From positions 1-12,997 of the forward strand of contig LSSL01004658.1 in assembly GCA_001953115.1 (NCBI GenBank): a DNA stretch of 12,997 nt, written 5' to 3'. Both the position numbers and the translations under genes were made by a program. The notes beneath the pieces are model-generated. The model did not search any database, had not been told where the DNA came from, and saw nothing but the letters and a program-made list of their open reading frames with translations. Source of the DNA: Smittium mucronatum. Taxonomy: Eukaryota; Kickxellomycota; Harpellomycetes; Harpellales; Legeriomycetaceae. Shown here piece by piece: positions 1 to 7,197 of this stretch (position 1 is its first letter; each line of letters opens with the position of its first letter).

Positions 1-30
1 TTTTTTTGGGGGGGGGGGGGGGGGGGGGGG
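1..30 (+). repeat. T7-G23 homopolymer run
   Basis: Seven T are followed by 23 uninterrupted G. This is by far the most G-rich segment in an otherwise about 80% A+T window. A G run of this length could form a G-quadruplex. It could also be an assembly or sequencing artefact, because two-colour sequencers call absent signal as G and the run lies at the window edge. The sequence cannot separate these options. Confidence 0.9.
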
Positions 31-46
31 TTAATTTTTTTTTGTT

Positions 47-67
47 CGGGTTACCGAATGTTACCCG
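47..67. repeat. CGGGT/ACCCG inverted repeat with internal GTTACC direct repeat
   Basis: CGGGT (47-51) and ACCCG (63-67) form a 5-bp dyad around an 11-nt loop. GTTACC also occurs twice as a direct repeat, at 50-55 and 60-65. A further ACCCG lies at 228-232. These C/G-containing words stand out from the AT-rich background and suggest the first 250 bases are a distinct, possibly transposon-derived segment. No known element was identified. Confidence 0.5.
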
Positions 68-119
68 TACCACTAAAATAAAGGTATCCGTCAAAGATAG
101 ATAAACATCCAAAATAATT

Positions 120-248
120 TAGATTAGATCATGTACTTTTTTTATAGGAAAAAATTAATAATCTTTCCAAATCAGGGAAAATTATAGGCTGTGTGCATTT
201 TTGGGATAATTACCCTGAATTTTACTTACCCGGCTTTGATCTAATATA
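120..248. repeat. Nested imperfect inverted repeat (MITE-like)
   Basis: Outer arms TAGATTAGATCA (120-131) and TGATCTAATATA (237-248) are inverted copies with 11 of 12 matches. Inside them, AATCAGGG with the following AAAATTAT (about 170-184) pairs imperfectly with ATAATTACCCTGAATT (207-222). The nesting suggests a small fold-back element. No target-site duplication is evident and the gaps between the arms are unequal, so this may be only a hairpin-rich spacer. Confidence 0.4.
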
Positions 249-469
249 ACTATTTTTTTTGAAAATTTCTACGAATCAATTTATAAAAAATTTAAACAGA
301 AAATATTAAATTTTAAAAATAAAAATATCCAAAAAATGTTGTTTGGAATAATACAAGCATGTAGATCAGCGCGATGAATTTATAAATTTATAATTTCGGA
401 TGAAGGGAGTTTTTCGGTATTTTAAAGATCGAATTTAATTATTTGATACTAAAAATTCTTAATTTAAAA

Positions 470-601
470 ATGAAGAGAAATAGATTTCGAGTTTTAAAAA
501 AATTAAAATACTTTCATAAAAAAATTTTCCCAGTCTTTTCAACATTTTATGATTGGAAATTTATTAATCAGTTTTCAATAAATTTTAGAGAAATATGGTA
601 A
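470..601 (+). pseudogene. Doubtful kinase-like remnant (helix E region)
   Basis: An ATG at 470 opens 43 codons ending at TAA 599-601, and the same frame continues past the stop in protein-like fashion. The segment LKKLKYFHKKI resembles the kinase helix-E motif GLKYLHxKxI that precedes the catalytic loop. SINFREI, about 22 residues later, could be a decayed xxDFGxx. The expected HRDLHS residues between them are not visible. Composition is lysine- and phenylalanine-rich, as expected for any AT-rich frame. Chance resemblance is a real possibility. Confidence 0.2.
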
Positions 602-1140
602 AAAAAATATCTTGAAATTCTAGAAAAATAAAATTTGGGAATAATATATGTAATTTATAATAAAAAAATATTGTTTTAAAATATTTTTTACAGTTCTCGT
701 AAAAATATTTTTATCGAAAACCTCATGAAAATTAAAATATTGGTATTTATAATAAGTTTTTATATTATAATTTACCATATATTATATTAAACACCCCTAC
801 CCCTTTCGATTTATCACAATTTTATAAAAAGTAAATTTAAGATTTTTTTGAATGAATATTTATAGTGAAGAAGTATGAGTAATACTCATGTTTTATTAAA
901 AAAAATTATTTGTGGCTGAAAAATAATCTTATTATCATATCATAACTTATACAATTTGTATTTAATTCGCAGTGCACAAAATTTAAAAGATTCATTGGAA
1001 ATCAAATTTAACTTTGATATATTTTAAATTGTGGATGACATAATAATATAAGTTCTTATTTTTTAAAATAAATAATATACTATTTTTATCTATTTAAATT
1101 AAGAGTAATATATTTGTATATATATGGTTATTTCATTACC
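602..1140. other. AT-rich spacer, no gene seen
   Basis: No convincing coding remnant was recognised on either strand. Visible elements are a tandem ACCCCT pair at 793-804, which is an unusual C-rich word here, and the near-palindrome ATGAGTA-A-TACTCAT at 875-889. Confidence 0.6.
875..889. repeat. 7-bp dyad ATGAGTA/TACTCAT
   Basis: Perfect 7-bp inverted arms are separated by a single A. The shape is that of a dimeric DNA-binding site, but no neighbouring gene or promoter supports a regulatory role. Confidence 0.35.
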
Positions 1141-1395
1141 TATTATTTATACCTTAAATCTCTTCATTTCTAACCCTTTAATTTAAACATAAAGGGGGTT
1201 TCTAATATTTAATTATCCTTTATCTTTAGAAATTTCATAAAATTATGGGATTTTGGAGATAAATTATCCTAGCTTCTAATACGAAATTCATCAAAAAATT
1301 AAAACGGTTTTTCTATAACATTTTATTTAGTAAAGCGAATAATTTTAAGTTATTTTGTAAATAAACTACCAATTTTATTCTCAAAATATCATTTT
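1141..1395 (+). pseudogene. Decayed protein kinase, C-lobe (helix E to subdomain IX)
   Basis: A single frame carries kinase landmarks in order, broken by stops at 1171, 1210, 1270 and 1300. LKSLH (1153-1167) matches the helix-E LKYLH. SNI (1201-1209) matches the end of the HSxNI catalytic loop, with the LH-to-NI distance exactly as in the family. FIKLWDFG (1234-1257) matches IKLADFG, with an intact DFG. Glycine at 1306-1308 lies 19 codons after the DFG aspartate, where the FGVIPYIDPK glycine is expected. SYFVNKLPILFS (1348-1383) matches the YxLNKKSDIYS motif nearly position for position. The HRD catalytic residues are lost, so no activity is possible. No ATP-binding lobe was recognised upstream. 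This is one of the clearest relics because the frame and spacing are preserved. Confidence 0.6.
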
Positions 1396-1427
1396 TATAA
1401 AACTGCGCACAGTATAATTTTTAATAG

Positions 1428-1448
1428 TTCAAATTTAAACAATTTGAA
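1428..1448. repeat. Hairpin, 8-bp arms, 5-nt loop
   Basis: TTCAAATT (1428-1435) pairs with AATTTGAA (1441-1448) around TAAAC. The arms are almost pure A/T, so this is near what base composition alone gives. Confidence 0.35.
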
Positions 1449-1834
1449 ATAAATCTAAATTGCGGTTCGGAGAAAGCATAATATTTAATATAATTTAATT
1501 GAAAATTAAAATCATTAGATATAAAAGAATTTTAAAATACTTAAAAAAGTTCCCTAAAATTCCATAACCCTTAAATATAAGCTTCAAAAAATAATTGGTA
1601 TAACAGAGAGTAAATTTTATCTAACTTTCTATGTTTTACAATAATTATCTATAAGTTAATATATACGCTCAATTTTCTAAAATAAAATTATTAAAAAATA
1701 TGAAAGGGAAAAAATTTTACTTGAATATGATTTAGATATATATATGAACCAAAATAAACTTTCTCATTTGAATTTTCAAACCGTCTAAAATTTTACAAAA
1801 TTACAACTTAATTATACAAAAATTTTAAATGAAA

Positions 1835-1888
1835 TTCTAATTAAGATAGAAGTAGATATGTTCTAATAAGATTGAACTAGAACATATC
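1835..1888. repeat. Degenerate 26-bp tandem duplication forming an 11-bp hairpin
   Basis: TTCTAATTAAGATAGAAGTAG (1835-1855) and TTCTAATAAGATTGAACTAG (1861-1880) are near-identical direct copies, with one gap and two mismatches. Overlapping them, GATATGTTCTA (1855-1865) and TAGAACATATC (1878-1888) are perfect 11-bp inverted arms around a 12-nt loop. Each arm contains three G/C positions, which makes the match less likely by chance than the usual A/T-only palindromes here. Confidence 0.6.
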
Positions 1889-2185
1889 AGAACCATAATA
1901 ACTGAAATGTGCTCTTTACAGTAGAAAAATTGAATCAATTTTTTTTTAGAGATGCTTCAGCTAGAGGTTAAATCTAAAATTATAAAGAGAAATTTGTAGA
2001 AATATGGGTTCAAAATAAAAACATATTAATAAAATTCTATAACATATATATATAACCGATTTATAAATATAATTTTTTGGCGTAAACTGGAAAAAAAAGT
2101 GAAAAAAATAATCTATCTGAAGATCTATATTTCGCGCACTTTTTTTATAGTTTAAATGAATTGATAGCAAAAACCAGTTCTAAAA

Positions 2186-2460
2186 ATTGGATATAAATTG
2201 GATAAACTCTTCAAATATGCATATAGATTCTGACTTCAAGTTTTTATATGTTGATTACATTATCATGTCAGTGAAAATTCGGGACTTGAATCGAAAATTT
2301 ATTCCAATGTTGATTCTAATGTTGCAAATGGTCACGATGATTAGATTAGTTGAAAAATTGATACTCTAAAATAAAAGAAATGTGATCTAATAATATATTT
2401 TTTTATCCAAAAAATCAAAACTCTTGTACTATGAGACTGATAAATAATTCAGAAGAAAAT
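2186..2460 (-). pseudogene. Decayed protein kinase on the minus strand (hinge to subdomain VIII)
   Basis: Read from 2460 downwards, LLNYL (2441-2455) resembles the hinge motif LRNYL. WIKKY matches the W..KY segment before helix E, and ISFILEY matches IAxGLxY. HRD is intact at 2331-2339, followed by LQH-stop-N where LHSxN is expected. SIQVPNF ends at 2274, exactly 12 residues after that N, matching TIKLADF with D changed to N. After a frameshift, QFISN (2186-2200) matches PYIDP. Stops and at least two frame changes show it is dead. The 60-codon open stretch on the opposite strand (2187-2369) is an antisense shadow. Local GC is higher here (about 30%) than in the flanks. The order and the 12-residue spacing are the main support. 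Confidence 0.4.
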
Positions 2461-2763
2461 TTTTTATTGGAAAATTAAAAAAACAGTCTGATAGCTTTAC
2501 TTGAAAATTTTGTATTAAAAATTTTCAGAAAGTATAGGAATTATCAATTCAAGAAAATTATTTAGATTAATATATGGAGCATGCGATTATTTAAAATGCT
2601 TGAAATACTCAATAAATCAAAAGAGACATTTTTTTTTATTGATCAGAGGTGCCTAGATCTGTTTTATGACAAAATATCTAATATTTGATAGTCTTATTTA
2701 TTCAGAGATAATAGCTGTAAAAAATGAATAGTATTTTTGACCAATATAATAATAACTTTCTAG
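2461..2763. other. Spacer between divergent kinase relics
   Basis: About 300 bases lie between the - strand relic ending at 2460 and the + strand relic starting at 2764. No coding remnant or clear promoter element was seen. It is in the position of a shared upstream region if the two genes were once divergent. Confidence 0.45.
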
Positions 2764-3380
2764 GTTGGTACAAAAAAAAATCTGAATATATATCAGTTGC
2801 TAAAATTAAGAAACATAGTAGACATATTAAAAAAAAATAGAAGTTATCAAGTATATAGATTTAGAGAATACTCATTTTTCTATCAAGTAAAACATAATGG
2901 AATAATCTCGTTAAGAAAACATTTATTCTATTTTTATTTAAATTTAAAACATTCAGAGATAAATATAATTTTTTTTTCAGATCTTTTGCATTTAAACTCG
3001 ATTTTGGAAATGCTATCAAGCAGATTCAAAGAGGCTCATATCGATAAATTTTAATCTAATAGAAAAAATTATTGAAACTAATTTTTGAATTTTTAAATTC
3101 AGCTGTTTCCTACTGGGGGTAAGTAATCTATTTTTTATATAATTTTTTTCAAAAAAAAAAAAAGTGAACTCACGATTATTTTTATTTAAAAGAAGACATA
3201 GATAAAAGGTTTATACATGTTGCGATATACAAAAAAACGTCCATTATCAAAAAAAAGAAGAAGAAATATTAGAACTAGATTTTGGTCTATTTAAACTTAG
3301 GCTCACATAATTTCTTTTTTATCCAAAAGGCAAATCTTATCATAAAATTTTATATCGTTGAAGTTTATAGTTTTTTTTTG
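2764..3380 (+). pseudogene. Decayed protein kinase with near-intact N-lobe
   Basis: The frame is open for 97 codons (2764-3051, TAA 3052-3054), the longest clean stretch assignable to a family here. It reads YRFREYSFFYQVKHNG, matching the lead-in (YYEYSxFxxIxxIG) to the glycine loop, then NLK for ALK. EMLSSRFKEAH keeps the spacing of the helix-C segment ELKLxRxxxxH, and IDKF resembles NIxRF. No ATG or Shine-Dalgarno-like start precedes it. The glycine loop is degraded. After about 150 bases another frame gives CCDIQKNV (3218-3241) for HCDLHSKNV, EILELDFGLFKL (3263-3298) for IKLADFGLSKL, and FYPK (3317-3328) for YIDPK. The catalytic aspartate, the asparagine and DFG survive, but the TAA, the frame change and the lost glycines mean no working kinase. 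A GTAAGT at 3119 may mark an old intron. Confidence 0.6.
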
Positions 3381-3589
3381 AAATTACTTAAATAATGTTC
3401 ACAATTTATTATCTCTATTTTAATTATTTTTTTAAATAAATAGGGAATAACAGTGAAATATTTATGAAATTATTTAGTATAATTGTAAATATCGTTTCAA
3501 TAAAAGTAGAAGTAAAGTATATTAAAATTTTGTGGTTTAAAATATAAAAAAATTATCGTTAAAAACGATTTCTATTAATAAAATATATA

Positions 3590-4185
3590 AATTTGAATTT
3601 ATTAGATTTTTTTCTGATAATTTGAAGCCCTATTTTTTTATATTTTTTTAAACCATGTAAATAAGTGGCCATTTATTTATTTTATTACTAAGCGAAGAGT
3701 TTAACTGTCTTTTAATTTTTTAATTACAAATTATTATTTATTTACCATAACATTATCCTCAGTCTGTAATTATTGACATTTTTTAATATTTTTAAAAATC
3801 CCTCTTCCCTAGTTATAACTTGGTTTGATAAATTTTGGTTTAATATTTATTTTAGAATTTATCCTTTTGTATATTCTGATTTTTATTTCTATAATAGTCC
3901 ATTGTATTTGATTCTAAATAATAATATAAAACCTTAATCAATCTTTTTTTTTTGTTTCTTTTTTAAAATTACCCAGCTTTTATTGATTATCTTATGGGAC
4001 TTGCATCTTTTAATAATTTTTCTTTGTTTTTTACCAGCTAGAAATATTTTTTTACTTGTGATTTTACCCCATTTTCTAAGTTTAGCCGATATAAAATATC
4101 TATTATATTTTCAAGTTTTTGTGTACATCCATCATCAAATACACGAGAATCCACTAAATAAAATTAAAATTATAGTGATCCTTTT
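3590..4185 (+). pseudogene. Decayed protein kinase (hinge to subdomain IX)
   Basis: SDNLKPYF (3613-3636) resembles the hinge motif DGNLRxYL. IILWDLH (3986-4006) matches IIHRDLH, where R to W and H to L are small changes and the catalytic D is kept. After a +2 shift, CDFTPFSKF (4057-4083) matches the xDFGxSK segment about 20 codons later. In that frame CVHP (4120-4131) resembles YVAP, and NTRESTK (4138-4158) resembles the YTKESD segment of subdomain IX. Stops at 4159 and 4165 follow. About 335 bases separate the W of the helix-E lead-in (3663) from DLH, against about 100 expected, so an insertion or old intron is likely. The 81-codon open frame at 3983-4228 covers only part of this and is not a gene in itself. 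Confidence 0.45.
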
Positions 4186-4344
4186 TTTTATTAGATGTTT
4201 TCTAAATATTTTTGAACATAATTTTTAGTACAAAAATAAGCTCCATTCAAATTTTTTTTGTAATATAATTTTTTAAACTAAGCACTTTTTTTTTTGCACC
4301 TTCAGTTTTCACATTAGAAAATATAAAGCATGAGAAAGTTTTCA

Positions 4345-4880
4345 TATGTTTTATTTTCTCAATTTTAAATCATTTTTGAAAAATAAGACGCTAAAAGAGC
4401 TAATTTATCCGATATAATATCTTTCCAGATCCAAAATTTTAGGGATATTTTTTGCAGAGAAATATCAAAACTGACTTTAGCTTCAAATATAGTGTAAAAT
4501 AAGATAATAAATAGCTATATTTATCCATTCATTCCCTTAAAAATATCTCTATTTTGCCCTAGAAAAACAGTTCTTCCAGAATAAAAATGCTCTTTTTGCT
4601 GATTTTGGTGGATTTAGTAAAATTATGACCCATTAAGCTTCTCATTTAATTGTAGTTGTGGGAAATTTTATATTACATTTAAATATACAGCTCTCATATT
4701 CGTTCAATGATAGATTGATTTCATTATGTTATCAGTTTTAGCTATATCCATATGCGGCATGTAGAAATGGTCAATTTTCATAACTTTTCTTATCTTTATG
4801 TATGGGATATACTTAATAGTCTTATCCACTTTTCACCTAAAGCATGGGATACCGAAATAAACACTGAATTTTCAATTTAA
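4345..4880 (+). pseudogene. Decayed protein kinase, most of the domain recognisable
   Basis: Ordered motifs span the domain across all three frames. DIISF (about 4411) resembles NIIxF. NFRDI (4435-4449) matches NLRDY, and LQRN (4452-4463) follows after a one-base slip. IHSLKNISIL (4527-4556) matches LHSKNILI. NALFADFGGFSKIM (4586-4627) is an almost perfect ADFGLSKI segment. In the same frame past a TAA (4634), VVVGN (4652-4666) matches the activation-loop glycine. DFIMLSVLAISICG (4717-4758) matches DIYSLGVLLWEISSG. KAWDTEINTEFSI (4839-4877) matches KCWDxEPxxRPxx of subdomain XI. Multiple stops, frame changes and small deletions make it non-functional. The family wording is closest to glomeromycete TKL-like kinases. 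This is the strongest single call in the window. Confidence 0.65.
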
Positions 4881-5010
4881 TATTTGCATTACCAATAAGC
4901 TCGAACTTAGAAATATTGCTTTTTTAATTGATGTCATATTTAGACTGAATGTACTATAAAATAAATGTTTTTTGAGATTTAGATATCTATAAATGCATTT
5001 TTTATAGTTT

Positions 5011-5094
5011 TTTGAATTTATATTAAATATTTCTGATATTCTGGGATGTGCATCCGTAGAATTTTTAATTTTTCTAGCAAAGTAAATTTCTTTG
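5011..5094 (+). pseudogene. Kinase C-lobe fragment (subdomain IX)
   Basis: LNISDI (5023-5040) continues in frame into LGCASVEF (5041-5064). Together they match LNKKSDIYSLGVLLWEI with one K and the YS pair deleted. The frame stays open to a TAA at 5092-5094. No clear catalytic loop was found in the 130 bases upstream, so this is a single-motif fragment. It may be a separate dead copy or a displaced piece of the relic ending at 4880. Confidence 0.35.
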
Positions 5095-5718
5095 GTTTAA
5101 TACGTTGATATTTTACAAGACATAAAGATAAATTTCAATATTTATGTTACCCAGTGAATAATTTGAATAGATTCTTATAGTCAACTATAATCGCTATTTT
5201 CCCCTATTAATTGGCGTTTAAAAACTTGAATGCTTAAATTATCAACATTATTTTCATTCTGATAGAATATAAATCCCATGTGTTTATTTTAAATATTAAC
5301 AATTAAAAAATAATTTGATATCTTTCTCATAAGATATTTCTTGGAATGTTTATATCCCTATATTTAAACAATTTGGCTAAATTTCTATAAAGAATTGAGT
5401 TTACAAATTTCGTTGATTTACTTATGTCAATTATTAAAATTAGACTTTTTAAATGCGAAAATTCAGCCCCCTTCTAAAATTTTCTAGTAGATGATGTTTT
5501 TTTCAAAACTTTACTTTTTTTATGTCATAGCGAAAACCCAAGAACTTAAAACCAGGAATAAAATTCGGATAATAAATAAAAGAAACATATAAAAATATAT
5601 AATAAAAGTATCAGTAAGATATATTTATCTTGTCTTTTTTGATTTTTATTTAGAAGGTTAGTTTTAACATCGCTTATTATGTTTCCTTTTCCTTTTTTTG
5701 GTTTAAAAATAATAATAA
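5095..5718. other. AT-rich spacer, possible further kinase scrap
   Basis: Nothing was confidently assigned. Near 5405-5450 a + strand frame reads FVDLLMSIIKI, which could be a compressed HRDLHSxNI..IKI segment, but it has no second anchor. A 60-codon - strand frame (5546-5728) is Lys/Ile/Leu/Phe-rich and looks like chance. Confidence 0.45.
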
Positions 5719-5880
5719 AAATTCGCATTAACGGTGAGAATATTGTATATCAATATTTTTATCTCGTTACTGGGTGTATTATATGATCTTTGGCTCCAAA
5801 AAAAGAATATATATAGTCCTAATTTATGATAAAGAGTATGTTTAAGTATTTCTGAAGTTTTTTTCCTATCAATCTTTGGA
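5719..5880 (+). pseudogene. Kinase activation-loop fragment in one open frame
   Basis: A 36-codon open frame (5719-5826) reads FALTVRI (5722-5742), matching FGLSRRI of the DFG segment with G to A and S to T. Then come SLLGVLYD (5764-5787), matching SKLFGVLPYID, and KKNIYSPNL (5800-5826), matching KKSDIYSLGVL. The spacing from the DFG phenylalanine to the GV pair is one residue shorter than in the family. After two stops, VCLSISEVFF (about 5836-5865) resembles VLLWEISSGxPPF. The DFG aspartate is lost (codon AAA). About ten residues are deleted between the PYID and KKSD segments. It is non-functional. The alternative is coincidence, but about eleven positions match in order. Confidence 0.5.
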
Positions 5881-5989
5881 AATTAGATTGATCACTGTAA
5901 AGAAGAAAGATAATAGCATTATATTAAAATAAAAAGTAGTATCAGGTAAATATTTTATTTTAAAACGAATATTCTGAAATTTTAATCCC

Positions 5990-6017
5990 ATGATATCATT
6001 ATTAGATTTAAATCTAA
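5990..6017. repeat. Two adjacent perfect palindromes
   Basis: ATGATATCAT (5990-5999, 10 bp) is followed by TTAGATTTAAATCTAA (6002-6017, 16 bp), both perfectly self-complementary. The 16-bp palindrome contains two C/G pairs. Confidence 0.5.
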
Positions 6018-6111
6018 GATGAAATTTTATCTCTGAAAAGCATATCAAAACCTCATAAATAATAGATAATTTTTATTTTTCATTAATAGAAACCTCATTC
6101 AAATATGCATG

Positions 6112-6131
6112 TCGAATTAGATTAGATTCGA
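6112..6131. repeat. Dyad TCGAAT/ATTCGA
   Basis: Inverted 6-bp arms TCGAAT (6112-6117) and ATTCGA (6126-6131) flank TAGATTAG. No gene context supports a function. Confidence 0.35.
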
Positions 6132-6552
6132 TTCCCAACATCTTTTTTGTTTAAAAATAAACTCGGGTTGCCCATGCAGAGTCTGAGGGTCTTATAATGT
6201 CTTTTAATATTATTTATGTTATTTTTTATTTTCAGACTATTTAATTATTTGTTATTATTCCTATGTCTTATCTTTGATTAAGGTTTAGTATTCCGTATTT
6301 TTATTTGATGCTCTATTCCTCTGTCGGGTATTTCTTCATATTATAGAGATGCGAATGCGGTCCCAAAATTTTCTAAAATCTTGTCCCGGAAAACAATTTC
6401 TCTAATTTTATAGATAAATTTCTAGTAGGTGGGGCTCTATTATCAGATCCGAAAATAAAAATATTACAAATATCTTGTTTTTTATATAATTAATTGATTT
6501 TAGAATTCGATTTTTTCAAACTGCAAGTGTTTTTGAAGGTATTTTTAGGTTC

Positions 6553-6596
6553 ATTAAAATATTATATTATTATTAATATATTAATATATATTAAAT
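6553..6596. repeat. 44-bp pure A/T palindromic microsatellite
   Basis: This block contains only A and T. It includes the perfect palindromes TTAATATATTAA (6573-6584) and TTAATATATATTAA (6581-6594). It could extrude as a cruciform or be an easily unwound segment. Confidence 0.5.
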
Positions 6597-6799
6597 GTGT
6601 TTGGTTATAAACAGGACGAATTTTAAATATTTTCCCACTAGTAAAACCCTAAAATAGGTTCAAAGTAACCAAAGGAAAAATTTAAACTTTTTGGCTATAG
6701 ATTTATTTATTTTTTAAGAAAATTTGGAATTTTTTATTATTCAGACACTTTTTAAATGTATACTAATTCTTAAAATTTCATACCATATTTTTTCTGGAT

Positions 6800-7197
6800 A
6801 TATTTTTTATTTTAGAGCAAAATTACCGAAGATAAAGAGTTTTTAATCGAAAAAGTCTATAAAAGTTTTAATTCTACACATTAAATTTCAATTTTGTAGT
6901 AAGGAGAGTTAATGGAAATAACTTTAGACTTCAAATTGTTACAGGTGCGTTTTTTAATAAATTATTTATCCAAAAAATTTATCCCGAGCCTTTGCTTTGT
7001 AAAATGACTTTCACATTAACTTGGTTTTAAGACATTTTTTCAATGGGATCGGAAAAACTATAGGCGGGGATAGTAGTGTGTAGAAATTTATGTTTTCTTT
7101 AAATCATAAATCAGAGTCGGAATCAGAGAAAATTTCCTGTTTTTAGATCGTTGAAACATCAGTCGCGGTTTTTTTATCGGCTTTAAATTTGTTTTAA
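6800..7197 (+). pseudogene. Decayed protein kinase, N-lobe to subdomain IX
   Basis: Frame one (6831-7007, with stops) reads EFLIEKV (6837-6857), matching the EFLNEV part of the SQNITxEFLNEVK helix-C segment, with CAAAAT just upstream for QN. Then come ITLDFK (6918-6935) for ITQDPK and LINYLSKKF (6954-6980) for LRNYLSKKF. A second frame continues with LRHFFNGI (7027-7050) for LRYLHNxGI, KISCF-stop-IVE (7129-7155) for KIYGVxPYIAPE, and ALNLF (7180-7194) for ASDIY. The catalytic HRD and DFG residues are not recognisable, so it is dead. Local GC is above the window average at 6970-7180. Order and spacing across about 120 residues make coincidence unlikely, although each motif is imperfect. Confidence 0.55.

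Larger units (their letters stand above)
1396..2185. other. AT-rich spacer with hairpins, no gene seen
   Basis: No coding remnant was recognised. The spacer holds a TTCAAATT/AATTTGAA hairpin at 1428-1448, a degenerate 26-bp tandem duplication at 1835-1887 with a strong hairpin at 1855-1888, and short TA-repeat stretches near 1736 and 2042. A 69-codon frame on the - strand (1961-2170) is low-complexity Phe/Ile/Tyr and looks like chance. Confidence 0.6.
5881..6799. other. Spacer with palindromes and a GC-elevated patch
   Basis: No assignable coding remnant. Features are adjacent palindromes at 5990-6017, a dyad at 6112-6131, a GC-elevated block at about 6160-6450 (near 35% by eye in places) with phrases such as GCGGTCCCAAAATTTT and CTTGTCCCGG, and a pure A/T palindromic stretch at 6553-6596. 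The GC block is stop-rich in all frames and looks more like old transposon or untranslated DNA than a gene. Confidence 0.5.

Noticed and set aside
199..240. FWDNYPE phrase as kinase subdomain XI
   Set aside because: Only one motif, no upstream kinase segments, and it lies inside an inverted-repeat element.
1961..2170. 69-codon open frame on the minus strand as a gene
   Set aside because: Low-complexity Phe/Ile/Tyr composition, no start context, no recognisable family, and a length expected by chance in this composition.
2187..2369. 60-codon plus-strand open frame as a gene
   Set aside because: It lies exactly opposite the minus-strand kinase relic (HRD...NF) and shows no family signature of its own.
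2985..3051. DFGNAIKQ reading in a second frame within the N-lobe stretch
   Set aside because: The frame that is open for 97 codons aligns here with helix C with correct spacing, so the DFG is most likely coincidental.
3983..4228. 81-codon plus-strand open frame as an intact small gene
   Set aside because: Its first codons carry IILWDLH, but the kinase continuation lies in another frame; the remainder is hydrophobic low-complexity sequence.
5546..5728. 60-codon minus-strand frame as a membrane protein
   Set aside because: The Lys and Ile/Leu/Phe richness follows from base composition; it overlaps the start of the plus-strand kinase fragment and has no homology signal.
6160..6205. Minus-strand IRPSD and LH..GN phrase as a catalytic loop
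   Set aside because: It needs two inserted bases within six codons and has no DFG or helix-E partner at a sensible distance.
6640..6680. GGTTCAAAGTAACC as a tRNA T-arm
   Set aside because: The stem is 4 bp with a 6-nt loop, the invariant T-loop pattern is absent, and no acceptor or anticodon arms pair around it.
7041..7074. WDRKNYRR in a competing frame as kinase subdomain XI
   Set aside because: It overlaps the better-supported LRHFFNGI frame of the same relic and would put the subdomains in the wrong order.
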